DNA of 54,298 nucleotides from Neoroseomonas eburnea. Its GTDB lineage: Bacteria; Pseudomonadota; Alphaproteobacteria; Acetobacterales; Acetobacteraceae. Below are positions 41,706 through 49,836 of the stretch, one piece after another; the stretch's first letter is position 1, and each line of letters opens with the position of its first letter. The stretch lies in NCBI RefSeq assembly GCF_018129005.1, contig NZ_JAAEDL010000032.1:1-54298 (forward strand), given 5' to 3'. A model generated the notes under the pieces. That model saw only the letters and a program-made list of their open reading frames with translations. It had not been told where the DNA came from and did not search any database. The translations under genes were made by a program, and so were the position numbers.

Positions 41706-42266
41706 TTACTCGGTCAGGGCCGCGGCGAAGGCGCCGAGGCCCAGGCTGCGGCAGAGCGGATGGCGCGCGAGATGCGCGAGCAGCGCGGCGACCGCATCGC
41801 GCGTCGCCGGCGCATCCCGCGCGAGGATCAGCAGGTCGGCGAGCGCGGCCAGCGCGCCGTCGAGATCCTGCCCGGCCAGCGCCGCATCCATGCGCGCGCG
41901 CGCCGCCGGCAGATCGGGCGCCGGCCGCGTCGCCGGACGCGCGAGGGCGCGCGGCAGGAAGGCATCGAGCGTCGGCGAATGGCGCGGCGCCGGCAGGCCG
42001 ATCACCACGCAGCGGCGCGCCGGCGTCAGCGCGTGCAGGCGGAACACCTCCCGCGCAAGGGTGCTGCCGGTGGCGAAGGCGGTTCCACCCAGGCGCAGGA
42101 AGGGCAGTTCCGGGCCGGAATGCGGCACCAGGCTCGCCGCTTCCGTGTCGAGGCCCTCCGCCCAGACGGCCAGCCGGCCGGTGAGCGGGGCCGCGAAGAC
42201 CGCCGCGTAGCCGCCGGTCGGCTGCGGCATCCAGGCGGCGGCGGGCAGCAGCAGGACGCGGCTCAT
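41706..42266 (-). CDS. Hypothetical protein in the glycan cluster
   Basis: I do not recognise a family for this 186-residue product. It opens with a short hydrophobic strand (MSRVLLLPAAAWM) and a segment GGTAFATGSTLAREVFRLHA. The C-terminal half is helical and Ala/Leu-rich (ARARMDAALAGQDLDGALAA), possibly TPR-like. Its ATG overlaps the stop of the tandem glycosyltransferase by 4 bases, and the next gene starts 9 bases downstream, so it is translated as part of the same operon. It may be an accessory protein of the glycosyltransferases. Confidence 0.65.
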   Translation of the reverse strand: MSRVLLLPAAAWMPQPTGGYAAVFAAPLTGRLAVWAEGLDTEAASLVPHSGPELPFLRLGGTAFATGSTLAREVFRLHALTPARRCVVIGLPAPRHSPTLDAFLPRALARPATRPAPDLPAARARMDAALAGQDLDGALAALADLLILARDAPATRDAVAALLAHLARHPLCRSLGLGAFAAALTE

Positions 42267-44791
42267 GTCGCCTGCCCGGCGAGCGCCGCGTAGAGCGCCG
42301 CATGGCGCGCGCCGATCCGGCGCCAGTCGAGCGCCTCGGCCCGCGCCCGCGCCGCGCGGCCAAGCGCCGCGGCCGCCATCGGGTCACGCGCGAGCGCCGC
42401 GACCGCCTCGGCCAGCGCCTGCGGATCACCGGGCGGCACCAGCCGCGCCGCGCCCTCCGTCATCTCCGCCACGCCGCCGACATCGGTGCTGACGACGGGG
42501 CGGCCGCAGGCCATGGCCTCCAGGATCGCGTTGTTGGCGGTGGCGTCGGTCAAGGGCAGCAGCAGCAGGTCCGCGTCGCGATAGGCCTGGCGCAACGCCT
42601 CGTCGGTCAGCCCGCTCTCCACTGTCACGCCCGCCGGCACGCCGGGGGGGGGCTGCGGGGTGACGAGGCGGAGGCTCGGGCGCAACCCCGCCTCGCGCAG
42701 CAGCTTCAGCGCGGCGAAGGTGGTGGCGTGGTCGCGCAGCCAATGGCCGACCGAGAGCAGCCGCAGCCCCTTCCCTTCCGCGCGCGGACCGGGGGCGAAG
42801 AAGTCGCTGTCGATGCCATGCGGGATCACGTGGATGCGCTCCGCCGGCAGATGCGGCGCGAAGGCCGGGCGCTGCGCCTCGCAGAGCAGGATCGCCGCAT
42901 CGAGCCGCCCGAGCAGCCTGCTATTCACCATGCCGGCCAGCAGCGGCGCCGGCTGGTGGAAGGTCGCGACCATGCGCGGCCGCCGCCCGCCGGCGAAGAG
43001 CGCCGCCGGCAGCCGCGGCAGCAGCCACAGCGCGAGCTCCCCGTCGATGGCGTGGACGATGTCGGCGCCCTCGGTCGCGCAGGCGGCCAGCACTTCCGCC
43101 TCGGCCAGCCAGGCATTGCCCTGCTGGCCGAAGGGCACGGTGCCGAGCAGCCGGCCCCAGGCGCGGAACTCCGCCGCCTTCTCCCCGGCCAGCGCGGCGC
43201 CGAGCGGCGTGGCGCGGGCATCCACGCGCATGCCTTGCGGCAGGTGCCGCAGGAACTGATAGGGGCCGGAACGCGCGCCGTGATGCACGTGATGCGTCCG
43301 CAGCGCGACGATTCGTGGGCCGTCCGCGGCCGGCGGAGGCAGCGGCGCGGGAGTGATCTCCGCCGCCGCGGCGCCGGCCACCTGCCGCAGCAGCAGGTTG
43401 GCGGGGAAGCGCAGGAAGGGCGCGGCCGGGACGGCGGCGACCTCCACCGGCGCGCGGGCGAAGGCGCGCAGGGCGCGGGCATGGGCCGCCGGCTCCGCGC
43501 CGGGGCGCGGTCCGGCGATGTCCTGGTACAGCGCGGCCAGGCGCGCGCCGATCACCGGCAGCGCGTTCTCCGCCTCCGCCTGGGCGCGCGCGGCGGCGCG
43601 CATCCCGGCATCGCCACGATGGCGGGCGACGAAGCGCAGCAGCGCCTCGGCCAGGGCTTCCGCCCCGGCGGCTTCGGCGAGCACGCCGGAGCTCCCTTCC
43701 CGCACCAGGTCCGGCAGGCCGCCGACCGATGTCGCGAGGCAGGGCGTGCCGCAGGCCAGCGCCTCCAGCGCGACGTTCGGGTAGTTGTCCTCGATCGAGG
43801 GAATGCAGGCGAGATCGGCCGCCGAGAGGATGTCGGCCAGCACCTCGTCCTCCGCCACCTCCCCGAAGGCGAGCGTCCTCAGCCCCGGCCATGACGGCAA
43901 GGCCGACTTGCCGAAGCCCGCCACCGCCAGCCGCCCGCCCGGCGGCAGCAGCGCGGCGAGGCGCCCGTCCTCGCTCACCCGCCGCAGGGCTTCCATCAGC
44001 AGCGCGCCGCCCTTGCGGTGTTCCCGGTTGTCGTGCGCGCCGGCGACCAGCAGCAGGTCGTCCGGCCCGATCCCCCAGCCGGCGCGCAGCGCCTCGCGGT
44101 CCGGGCGCGGGGCGAAGACCTCGGTCTCGACCGGATTGGGGATGACCTCGATGCGGCAGCCGCCGAGGATGGCACTCTCCGCCGCGCGCGCCGCGATCCA
44201 GCGGGAGGGCGCGACGACCACCGGCCCAGGGGCGGACCAGGCGGCACGCTTCTCCTCGAAGGCGTTCGGCACCAGCGACCAGGCATCGGCGAGCTGCGGG
44301 CATTGCAGGCAGGCGCTGCGGTACTGCCCGCAGCCCGCCGGATAGTGGCAGCCGCCCGTCATCGGCCAGAGGTCGTGCAGCGTCCACACCACGCGCCGCC
44401 CTTCCGCGAGCCAGCCGCGCAGCGTCGCCGGCGGCACCGCCCAGGAGGTCCAGTGCAGGTGCAGGATATCCGCCGCGGCGAACAGCGCCTGGCGTTCCAG
44501 CGCGAGGCCGGGATGGGCGATCGAGAACAGCGTGTTGGTCTCGGCGCTGCGCGCCGACTGCACCACGCCCCACTGCACCTTGTCGTGCAGCGCGGTGGCG
44601 AGGGCGGCGGCACCGGCATCCCCGGGCGGCACGGCGCGCAGCAGGATGTCGCCCGGCGCGCCGGTCTCGCCCTCGGCGAAGGCGAAGGCGGACAGCATCC
44701 CCGCTTCGCGCGCCGCCATGTGCGCCCGCCGTCCGGCGCGGCCGGCGCCGCCCCCGGCACCATGCGACACATGCATGACAGTCAGTGCCAA
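42263..44791 (-). CDS. Tandem (two-domain) GT4 glycosyltransferase
   Basis: The 842-residue protein contains two complete GT-B glycosyltransferases in one chain. The first (about 1-425) has the cysteine segment GGCHYPAGCGQYRSACLQCP and the donor-site motif IPSIEDNYPNVALEALACGT. The second (about 480-840) has VIPHGIDSDFF and the donor-site motif LPLTDATANNAILEAMACGR, both followed by the usual GG loop. The N-terminal half resembles WcaC-type colanic-acid transferases. A fused pair could add two sugars in succession to a growing surface polysaccharide. It is the first gene of the operon and is divergent from a sulfotransferase gene 214 bases away. Confidence 0.87.
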   Translation of the reverse strand: MALTVMHVSHGAGGGAGRAGRRAHMAAREAGMLSAFAFAEGETGAPGDILLRAVPPGDAGAAALATALHDKVQWGVVQSARSAETNTLFSIAHPGLALERQALFAAADILHLHWTSWAVPPATLRGWLAEGRRVVWTLHDLWPMTGGCHYPAGCGQYRSACLQCPQLADAWSLVPNAFEEKRAAWSAPGPVVVAPSRWIAARAAESAILGGCRIEVIPNPVETEVFAPRPDREALRAGWGIGPDDLLLVAGAHDNREHRKGGALLMEALRRVSEDGRLAALLPPGGRLAVAGFGKSALPSWPGLRTLAFGEVAEDEVLADILSAADLACIPSIEDNYPNVALEALACGTPCLATSVGGLPDLVREGSSGVLAEAAGAEALAEALLRFVARHRGDAGMRAAARAQAEAENALPVIGARLAALYQDIAGPRPGAEPAAHARALRAFARAPVEVAAVPAAPFLRFPANLLLRQVAGAAAAEITPAPLPPPAADGPRIVALRTHHVHHGARSGPYQFLRHLPQGMRVDARATPLGAALAGEKAAEFRAWGRLLGTVPFGQQGNAWLAEAEVLAACATEGADIVHAIDGELALWLLPRLPAALFAGGRRPRMVATFHQPAPLLAGMVNSRLLGRLDAAILLCEAQRPAFAPHLPAERIHVIPHGIDSDFFAPGPRAEGKGLRLLSVGHWLRDHATTFAALKLLREAGLRPSLRLVTPQPPPGVPAGVTVESGLTDEALRQAYRDADLLLLPLTDATANNAILEAMACGRPVVSTDVGGVAEMTEGAARLVPPGDPQALAEAVAALARDPMAAAALGRAARARAEALDWRRIGARHAALYAALAGQAT

Positions 44792-44891
44792 ACGCGCGCC
44801 CCCCGCGGCGCCACCGAGGAAAGCGGCGTACTTCGCCGTATACCGTGCCCATGAAGTGGTTCAAGGCGCATACGAGGCCTTCTTCGCCACA

Positions 44892-44907
44892 ATGACACGG
44901 CTGTCAT
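44892..44907. promoter_or_regulatory. Palindrome upstream of the sulfotransferase gene
   Basis: ATGACACGGCTGTCAT has perfect 6-base arms around CGGC and lies in an AT-richer patch of the divergent glycosyltransferase/sulfotransferase region. It could be an operator. It also overlaps the alternative ATG at 44892, which argues against that start. Confidence 0.4.
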
Positions 44908-45005
44908 ATGATGATGGCCGGCCACGCCAGGCCCCACTCGCAACCGGGGGACACATCACACCGTGCCGGAGCCCAGGAACCTCATCGCCATGGCGGAAGA
45001 CCGCG

Positions 45006-45818
45006 TTGTCTGACGAACGGCCCCCCTTTCTCGTCACCATCGCGACGCAGCGCAGCGGGACCAAGTTCCTCGGGACGTCATTGTCGGCCGGCAGCATCGC
45101 GCGTTCGCTGGGCGAGGTGTTCCAGCCAGGCGCCGGCGGTTCCGATTTCCGCGGCTTCTTCGCCGGCTTCGTCGCCTCCCGCGGCGGCTTCGGCTTCGAG
45201 GCGGAGGAGATGGGCAGCGCGCTCGACCTCTTCGTCGAGCAGCTCCGCGCCAAGGTCGCGCCGGCGGTGCTGCACTTCGACCTGATGTACAACAACCTCG
45301 GCTCCTTCGCGCCGATCTGGACGATGCCGGTCGGCGCGCCCGGATCGAACTTCCTGACCAACTGGCTGAAGTCCCGCCGCGCGGCAGTGATCCACCTGGT
45401 CCGTCCCGACCTCGCGGAATGCTTCGCCAGCCACGTCATCGCCGAGGCGCGCGGCATCTACCACACCGGCAACGACAAGGACGCCGCGCGCGACATGAGC
45501 GTGACGCTGAGCGCGGAACAGGCCCTCGCCTACATGCTGCCGATCCTGAAGACGCGGCGCTTCGTGCAGCGCGCCTTCGGCGGGTATTCGCGCTACCTTG
45601 AGATCACCTACCCGGACTACGTCGCCGGGCAGAGCGTGGCGCCGGACACCGCCGAGCGGATCGCACGGCTCACGGGCATCCCGGCGGCGGATGCGCCGCG
45701 GCTCTTCGGCGCGTCGCCGCTGCGGCAGACGGCGAAGGACAAGCGGGCGCTGGTGACGAATTTCGATGATATCGACCGGATGGCGCGGAATCTTCAGCGC
45801 CAGGTGAACGACGGCTGA
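45006..45818 (+). CDS. Sulfotransferase-like protein
   Basis: The 270-residue protein begins close to the PAPS 5'-phosphosulfate loop, VTIATQRSGTKFLGTSL. The 3'-phosphate region follows later (VIHLVRPDLAECFASHV), and the C-terminus has LEITYPDYVAGQ followed by a helical end, as in Stf0-like or glycan sulfotransferases. It would add sulfate to a glycan or lipid, which suits its place beside the glycosyltransferases. The start is uncertain: TTG at 45006 has GGAAGA upstream and begins just before the domain. The ATG at 44892 would add 38 unlike residues. A strong terminator follows. Confidence 0.8.
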   Translation: MSDERPPFLVTIATQRSGTKFLGTSLSAGSIARSLGEVFQPGAGGSDFRGFFAGFVASRGGFGFEAEEMGSALDLFVEQLRAKVAPAVLHFDLMYNNLGSFAPIWTMPVGAPGSNFLTNWLKSRRAAVIHLVRPDLAECFASHVIAEARGIYHTGNDKDAARDMSVTLSAEQALAYMLPILKTRRFVQRAFGGYSRYLEITYPDYVAGQSVAPDTAERIARLTGIPAADAPRLFGASPLRQTAKDKRALVTNFDDIDRMARNLQRQVNDG

Positions 45819-45820
45819 GG

Positions 45821-45858
45821 GCGGGGGAGTGAACTCCCCCGCACCCCTTCCCTTTTTC
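45821..45858 (+). terminator. Compound G-rich terminator after the sulfotransferase gene
   Basis: GCGGGGGAG (45821-45829) pairs with CTCCCCCGC (45834-45842) around TGAA, two bases after the stop codon, and is followed by ACCCCTTCCC and TTTTTC. It belongs to the same family as the terminators at 7637-7675 and 7835-7884. Confidence 0.85.
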
Positions 45859-45906
45859 TGTCTGTCACCGGCGTGCACCGACGCCACGGTCACGCCCCAG
45901 CGCAAA

Positions 45907-45946
45907 TGACCAAGGAGGGGGGCTCGGGGGGAGTTCCCTCCCCCCG
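45907..45946 (-). terminator. Compound G-rich terminator after prfB
   Basis: On the minus strand CGGGGGGAG (45946-45938) pairs with CTCCCCCCG (45933-45925) around GGAA, 6 bases after the prfB stop. An AGCCCCCCTCC tail follows, with a shorter T-run than in the sister elements. It mirrors the sulfotransferase terminator. Confidence 0.75.
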
Positions 45947-45952
45947 ACCTTC

Positions 45953-47084
45953 CTACCGCGCCGCCGCGCTCGCGTCGCTGCGCGTCGCACCCACGCGCTG
46001 CGCCAGCGCCGCCGCCATGAACTCGTCCAGTTCCCCGTCCAGCACGGCGTCGGGATTCCCCTTCTCCACGCTGGTCCGCAGGTCCTTCACCATCTGGTAG
46101 GGCTGCAGCACGTAGGATCGGATCTGGTGGCCCCAGCCGATGTCGGTCTTCCCGGCCTCGACCGCGTCGCTGATCGCCTCCCGCTTGCGCAGCTCCAGCT
46201 CGTACAGGCGTGCGCGCAGCATCTCCATCGCGATGGCGCGGTTGCGGTGCTGGCTGCGGTCCTGGGTGGACGCCACCACGATGCCGGTCGGGATATGCGT
46301 GAAGCGCACGCCGGATTCCGTCTTGTTGACGTGCTGCCCGCCGGCGCCGGAGGCGCGGAAGGTGTCGGTCTTGAGGTCGGCCGGGTTGATCTCGATCTCG
46401 ATGCGGTCGTCGATCACCGGATAGACGTAGACGGAGGCGAATGACGTCTGCCGCCGCGCCGCCGCGTCGAAGGGGCTGATGCGCACCAGCCGGTGCACGC
46501 CGCTTTCGGTCTTGAGCCAGCCATAGGCGTTGGGGCCGCTCACCTGGATGGTGGCGGACTTCACGCCGGCCTGCTCGCCGTCCGAGCGTTCGGTGACCGT
46601 CACCTTGTAGCCGCGCTTCTCCGCCCAGCGGACATACATGCGCAGCAGCATCTCGGCCCAGTCCTGGGCCTCGGTGCCGCCGGCGCCGGCGTTCACCTCG
46701 ACGTAGCAGTCGTTGGCGTCGGCCTCGCCCGAGAGCAGGCTCTCGATCTCGCGACGCTTCGCTTCCTCGGCCAGGCGCTCGAGGTCGGCGACGGCGGCAT
46801 CGGCGGTGGCGTCGTCGCCTTCCGCTTCGGCAAGTTCGATCAGCCCGAGCGCATCGGCGACGTCACGTTCGAGGCGACGCACGCCCTCGATCTGCTCGGC
46901 CAGCCGCCCGCGTTCGCGCATCACGCGGCCGGCTTCGGCGGCATCGTTCCAGAGGGTGGGATCCTCGGCGCGAGCGTTCAGCTCTTCGAGGCGGCGGACG
47001 GCGGCATCCCAGTCAAAGATGCCTCCTCAGCAGGGACACCGAGGCGGTGATCTGCTCGTTCAGGGATTCTGCTTCAGCACGCAT
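45953..47084 (-). CDS. prfB: Peptide chain release factor 2, expressed by programmed +1 frameshift
   Basis: RF2 reads UAA and UGA stops. The gene starts at ATG 47084 ([11 protein letters not shown]) and the first 23 codons end in an in-frame TGA (47015-47013). A +1 shift at CTT-TGA-C joins it to the main frame ([19 protein letters not shown] onward) for a 376-residue protein. The codon-recognition tripeptide SPF ([11 protein letters not shown]) identifies it as RF2, and the catalytic GGQ is in [15 protein letters not shown]. Annotating only the main frame from its internal ATG near 46924 would lose about 50 residues. It lies 9 bases after the PBP1A gene, so it is probably transcribed with it, and is followed by a terminator. 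Confidence 0.96.
47012..47027 (-). promoter_or_regulatory. prfB programmed +1 frameshift site
   Basis: On the minus strand the site reads AGGAGG-CAT-CTT-TGA-C. The internal Shine-Dalgarno AGGAGG (47027-47022) lies at the short spacing used in E. coli before the slippery CTT and the stop TGA. Low RF2 makes the ribosome shift and make more RF2, giving autoregulation. Confidence 0.95.
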
Positions 47085-47093
47085 GGGAGGCGC

Positions 47094-49709
47094 TCAATAG
47101 AGCCCGCCCAGGTTGCTGTCGAGGCCGGAGGCCGTGCCCCCGCCGCTGCCGCTGCCGTCGCCCCAGCGCCTGGCGGCATTCTCCGTCCCCGGGCGGAAGG
47201 CTTCGAGGATCGAGCCATTGCCGACATTGATGCGTACCAGCGCGACGCCCGGCGGGGCGCGGAAGGGCACCGGCGGGCTGTCGCGCAGCGCCGCGGACAC
47301 CACCTCGCGGAAGATCGGCGCGGCATTGCCGCCGCCCGTCTCGCCGTTGCCGAGGCTGCGCGGGTCGTCGTAGCCCAGCCAGACCGCCACCACGATGTCG
47401 GGGGTGAAGCCGACGAACCAGTTGTCCTTGTAGTCGTCCGTGGTGCCGGTCTTGCCCGCGACCGGGCGGCCGAGGCGGTCGCCGATGGCGTTGGCGCCGG
47501 TGCCGCGCTGCACCACGCCCTGCAGCAGGCTGACCATCTGGTAGGCGGCGATCGGGTCGGTCACCTGGCGGCGCTGCGGGTCCACCAGTTCAGGCGGCCC
47601 TGCCTCCGGCCCGCCGGACGAACAGGTCGCGCAGGTCCGGCGGTCGGCGCGCCACACCACGCGGCCGCGGCGGTCCTGCACGGAATCGATCAGCGTCGGC
47701 GTCACTTCCTGCCCGCCGTTCACGAAGGCGGCATAACCGGCGGCCATGCGCATCACCGTCGTCTCGCCGGCACCGAGGGACAGCGCCAGGTAGCGGGGCA
47801 TGTTCGGGATGACGCCGAAGCGCGCGGCCGCGTCGGCCACCGCGTCGATGCCCACCTGCTGCGCGAGCCGCACGGTGACGAGGTTGAGGCTGCGCTCCAT
47901 CGCCTGGCGCATCGTCACCCAGCCATAGGTGCGGCCGGCGGTGTAGTTCTGCGGCCGCCAGACGCGCCCGCCCGACATCACCTCGATCGGCTCGTCGAGC
48001 AGTTCCTGGTTCGGCGGGATGCCCTGCTCCAGCGCCGTAATGTAGACGAAGGGCTTGAAGGAGGAACCGGGCTGGCGCATCGCCTGCGTGGCCCGGTTGA
48101 ACCAGGAGCGTTCGAAGGACCAGCCGCCGGCCATCGCCAGCACGCGGCCGGTCTGGGGATCGAGCGCGACGACGGCGCCTTCCACCTGCGGCATCTGGCG
48201 CAGTTCCAGCCGTTCCGGGCGCGCCGCGCGGCCCTGCGCCGCGGGCTGGGAAGCCTGCGGCTCGACGAAGACCACGTCGCCGACGCTGACCACCTGCTGC
48301 ATGCGCGACGGCTGCCCGCCGACGCGCCCGTCCCGCGCCGGCCGCGCCCAGGAGAGGTCCGAGAGGTACATAAGGCCGGTGCGCGGCTGCGGCGCCGCGC
48401 GGCCGTCGCCGCGTTCGACCCAGCCGAGCCGCGCCTCGGTGTTGCGGACCTCGAGCACCACCGCGAGGCGCCATTCCGGCAGCCCCCCCGGCGGGCGCTG
48501 ATAGGCCTCCAGCGCCGGCATCCATTCGGTCGGGCCGGCGGCGATCTGACCGAAGGCGCCGCGCCACCCGCCGCGCCGGCGGTCGTAGGACATCAGCCCG
48601 TCGCGCAGCGCCCGCTCCGTCGCCGCCTGCAGCGTCGGGTCGAGGCTGGTGCGCACAACGAGGCCGCCCATCGTCGTCTGCTCCGCGCCGAAGCGCTGGA
48701 TCAGCTCGCGCCGCACCTCCTCGGTGAAGTGCTGGCCGACGGGGACGACCTCCGGCCGGCGCGACGGCCGCGGGACGATCGGCTCGGCCTTGGCGTAGCG
48801 GGCTTCCTCCCGCGTGATGTAGCCGTCCTCGGCCATGCGATCGAGCACCCAGTCGCGCCGGGCGCGCGCGGCCTCGGGGAAGCGCAGCGGATTGTAGTTG
48901 TTCGGCGCCTTGGGCAGGGCGGCGAGGAAGGCCGCCTCGGCCACGGTCAGCTCGTCGAGGCCCTTGTTGAAGTAGGCCTGCGCGGCGGCGGCGACGCCGT
49001 AGGCGCTCTGCCCGAGGAAGATCTCGTTGAGGTAGAGTTCGAGGATGCGGTCCTTCGACAGCGCCTGCTCGATGCGCACGGCGAGGATCGCCTCGCGCAC
49101 CTTGCGCATCAGGGAGCGTTCGCTGCCCACCAGCATGTTCTTGGCGACCTGCTGGGTGATGGTCGAGGCGCCGCCCATGCGCCGGCCGGAGCCGTAGTTC
49201 TCGGCCGCGGTGAGCAGCGCGCGGCCGATGCCGAGCGGATCGACGCCGCCATGTTCCCAGAAGCGCTGGTCCTCGGCCGAGACGAAGGCCTGCTGCACGC
49301 GGCGCGGGATGGCCTCGATCGGGACGAAGACGCGCCGTTCGGTCGCCAGTTCCGCGGTCAGCCGGGAATCCGCCGCGTAGATCCGGCTCATCTGCGGAGG
49401 GTCGTAGTCCGCGAGCCAGCGATAATCCGGCAGGTCCTCGGAGACCTGGCGATAGACCCCGTAGCCGCCGACGGCACCGACCACGCCGCCGGCCAGCAGC
49501 AGGACGAAGAGGGTGCGGAAAAGGCCGAGGCCGCGACGCCGGCGCCTCGCCTTGGCGGGCCTTTCATGCCGCCTGCGATCCCGCGGCCGCGCTTCGTCGG
49601 CCTGCGGCCCGGGCTCGGTATTGTCGGCGGGCGCGGCCGGTCCCGCCCCGCGCCGCTTCCGGCGTGTGGGATCGAGAGGTGCGTCGGCACGGAGTTCGGG
49701 GGGAGTCAT
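47094..49709 (-). CDS. mrcA: Penicillin-binding protein 1A (bifunctional glycosyltransferase/transpeptidase)
   Basis: This 871-residue cell-wall enzyme has a basic cytosolic N-terminus (residues 1-60, many RRRR runs) and one membrane helix (63-86). The GT51 transglycosylase domain shows SAEDQRFWEHGG, with catalytic E146, and ASTITQQVAKNMLVG. After an OB-like insertion, the transpeptidase domain has the nucleophile motif in QPGSSFKPF, then RSLN and VAGKTGTTDD. The C-terminus is Gly/Ser-rich. It polymerises and cross-links peptidoglycan. Its neighbours are an amidase gene upstream (127-base gap) and prfB downstream (9 bases), an order common in Alphaproteobacteria. The long cytosolic basic tail is a mild oddity. 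Confidence 0.96.
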   Translation of the reverse strand: MTPPELRADAPLDPTRRKRRGAGPAAPADNTEPGPQADEARPRDRRRHERPAKARRRRRGLGLFRTLFVLLLAGGVVGAVGGYGVYRQVSEDLPDYRWLADYDPPQMSRIYAADSRLTAELATERRVFVPIEAIPRRVQQAFVSAEDQRFWEHGGVDPLGIGRALLTAAENYGSGRRMGGASTITQQVAKNMLVGSERSLMRKVREAILAVRIEQALSKDRILELYLNEIFLGQSAYGVAAAAQAYFNKGLDELTVAEAAFLAALPKAPNNYNPLRFPEAARARRDWVLDRMAEDGYITREEARYAKAEPIVPRPSRRPEVVPVGQHFTEEVRRELIQRFGAEQTTMGGLVVRTSLDPTLQAATERALRDGLMSYDRRRGGWRGAFGQIAAGPTEWMPALEAYQRPPGGLPEWRLAVVLEVRNTEARLGWVERGDGRAAPQPRTGLMYLSDLSWARPARDGRVGGQPSRMQQVVSVGDVVFVEPQASQPAAQGRAARPERLELRQMPQVEGAVVALDPQTGRVLAMAGGWSFERSWFNRATQAMRQPGSSFKPFVYITALEQGIPPNQELLDEPIEVMSGGRVWRPQNYTAGRTYGWVTMRQAMERSLNLVTVRLAQQVGIDAVADAAARFGVIPNMPRYLALSLGAGETTVMRMAAGYAAFVNGGQEVTPTLIDSVQDRRGRVVWRADRRTCATCSSGGPEAGPPELVDPQRRQVTDPIAAYQMVSLLQGVVQRGTGANAIGDRLGRPVAGKTGTTDDYKDNWFVGFTPDIVVAVWLGYDDPRSLGNGETGGGNAAPIFREVVSAALRDSPPVPFRAPPGVALVRINVGNGSILEAFRPGTENAARRWGDGSGSGGGTASGLDSNLGGLY

Positions 49710-49836
49710 CGTCGACTAGATACACCTCTGCGCGGGCCGGCGCGACACGCACCGCGGTCCTGCCGCCCGATGAGGAACGGCCGCCCGCCAGGGACCCGCG
49801 GCCTCTTGCGGTCCCGCAGGCGCGATCGCGCCCGCA

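Noticed and set aside
39039..42293. A 1084-codon open frame on the plus strand
   Set aside because: It is antisense to the 853-residue glycosyltransferase and the following gene, with no recognisable motif and very high Arg content.
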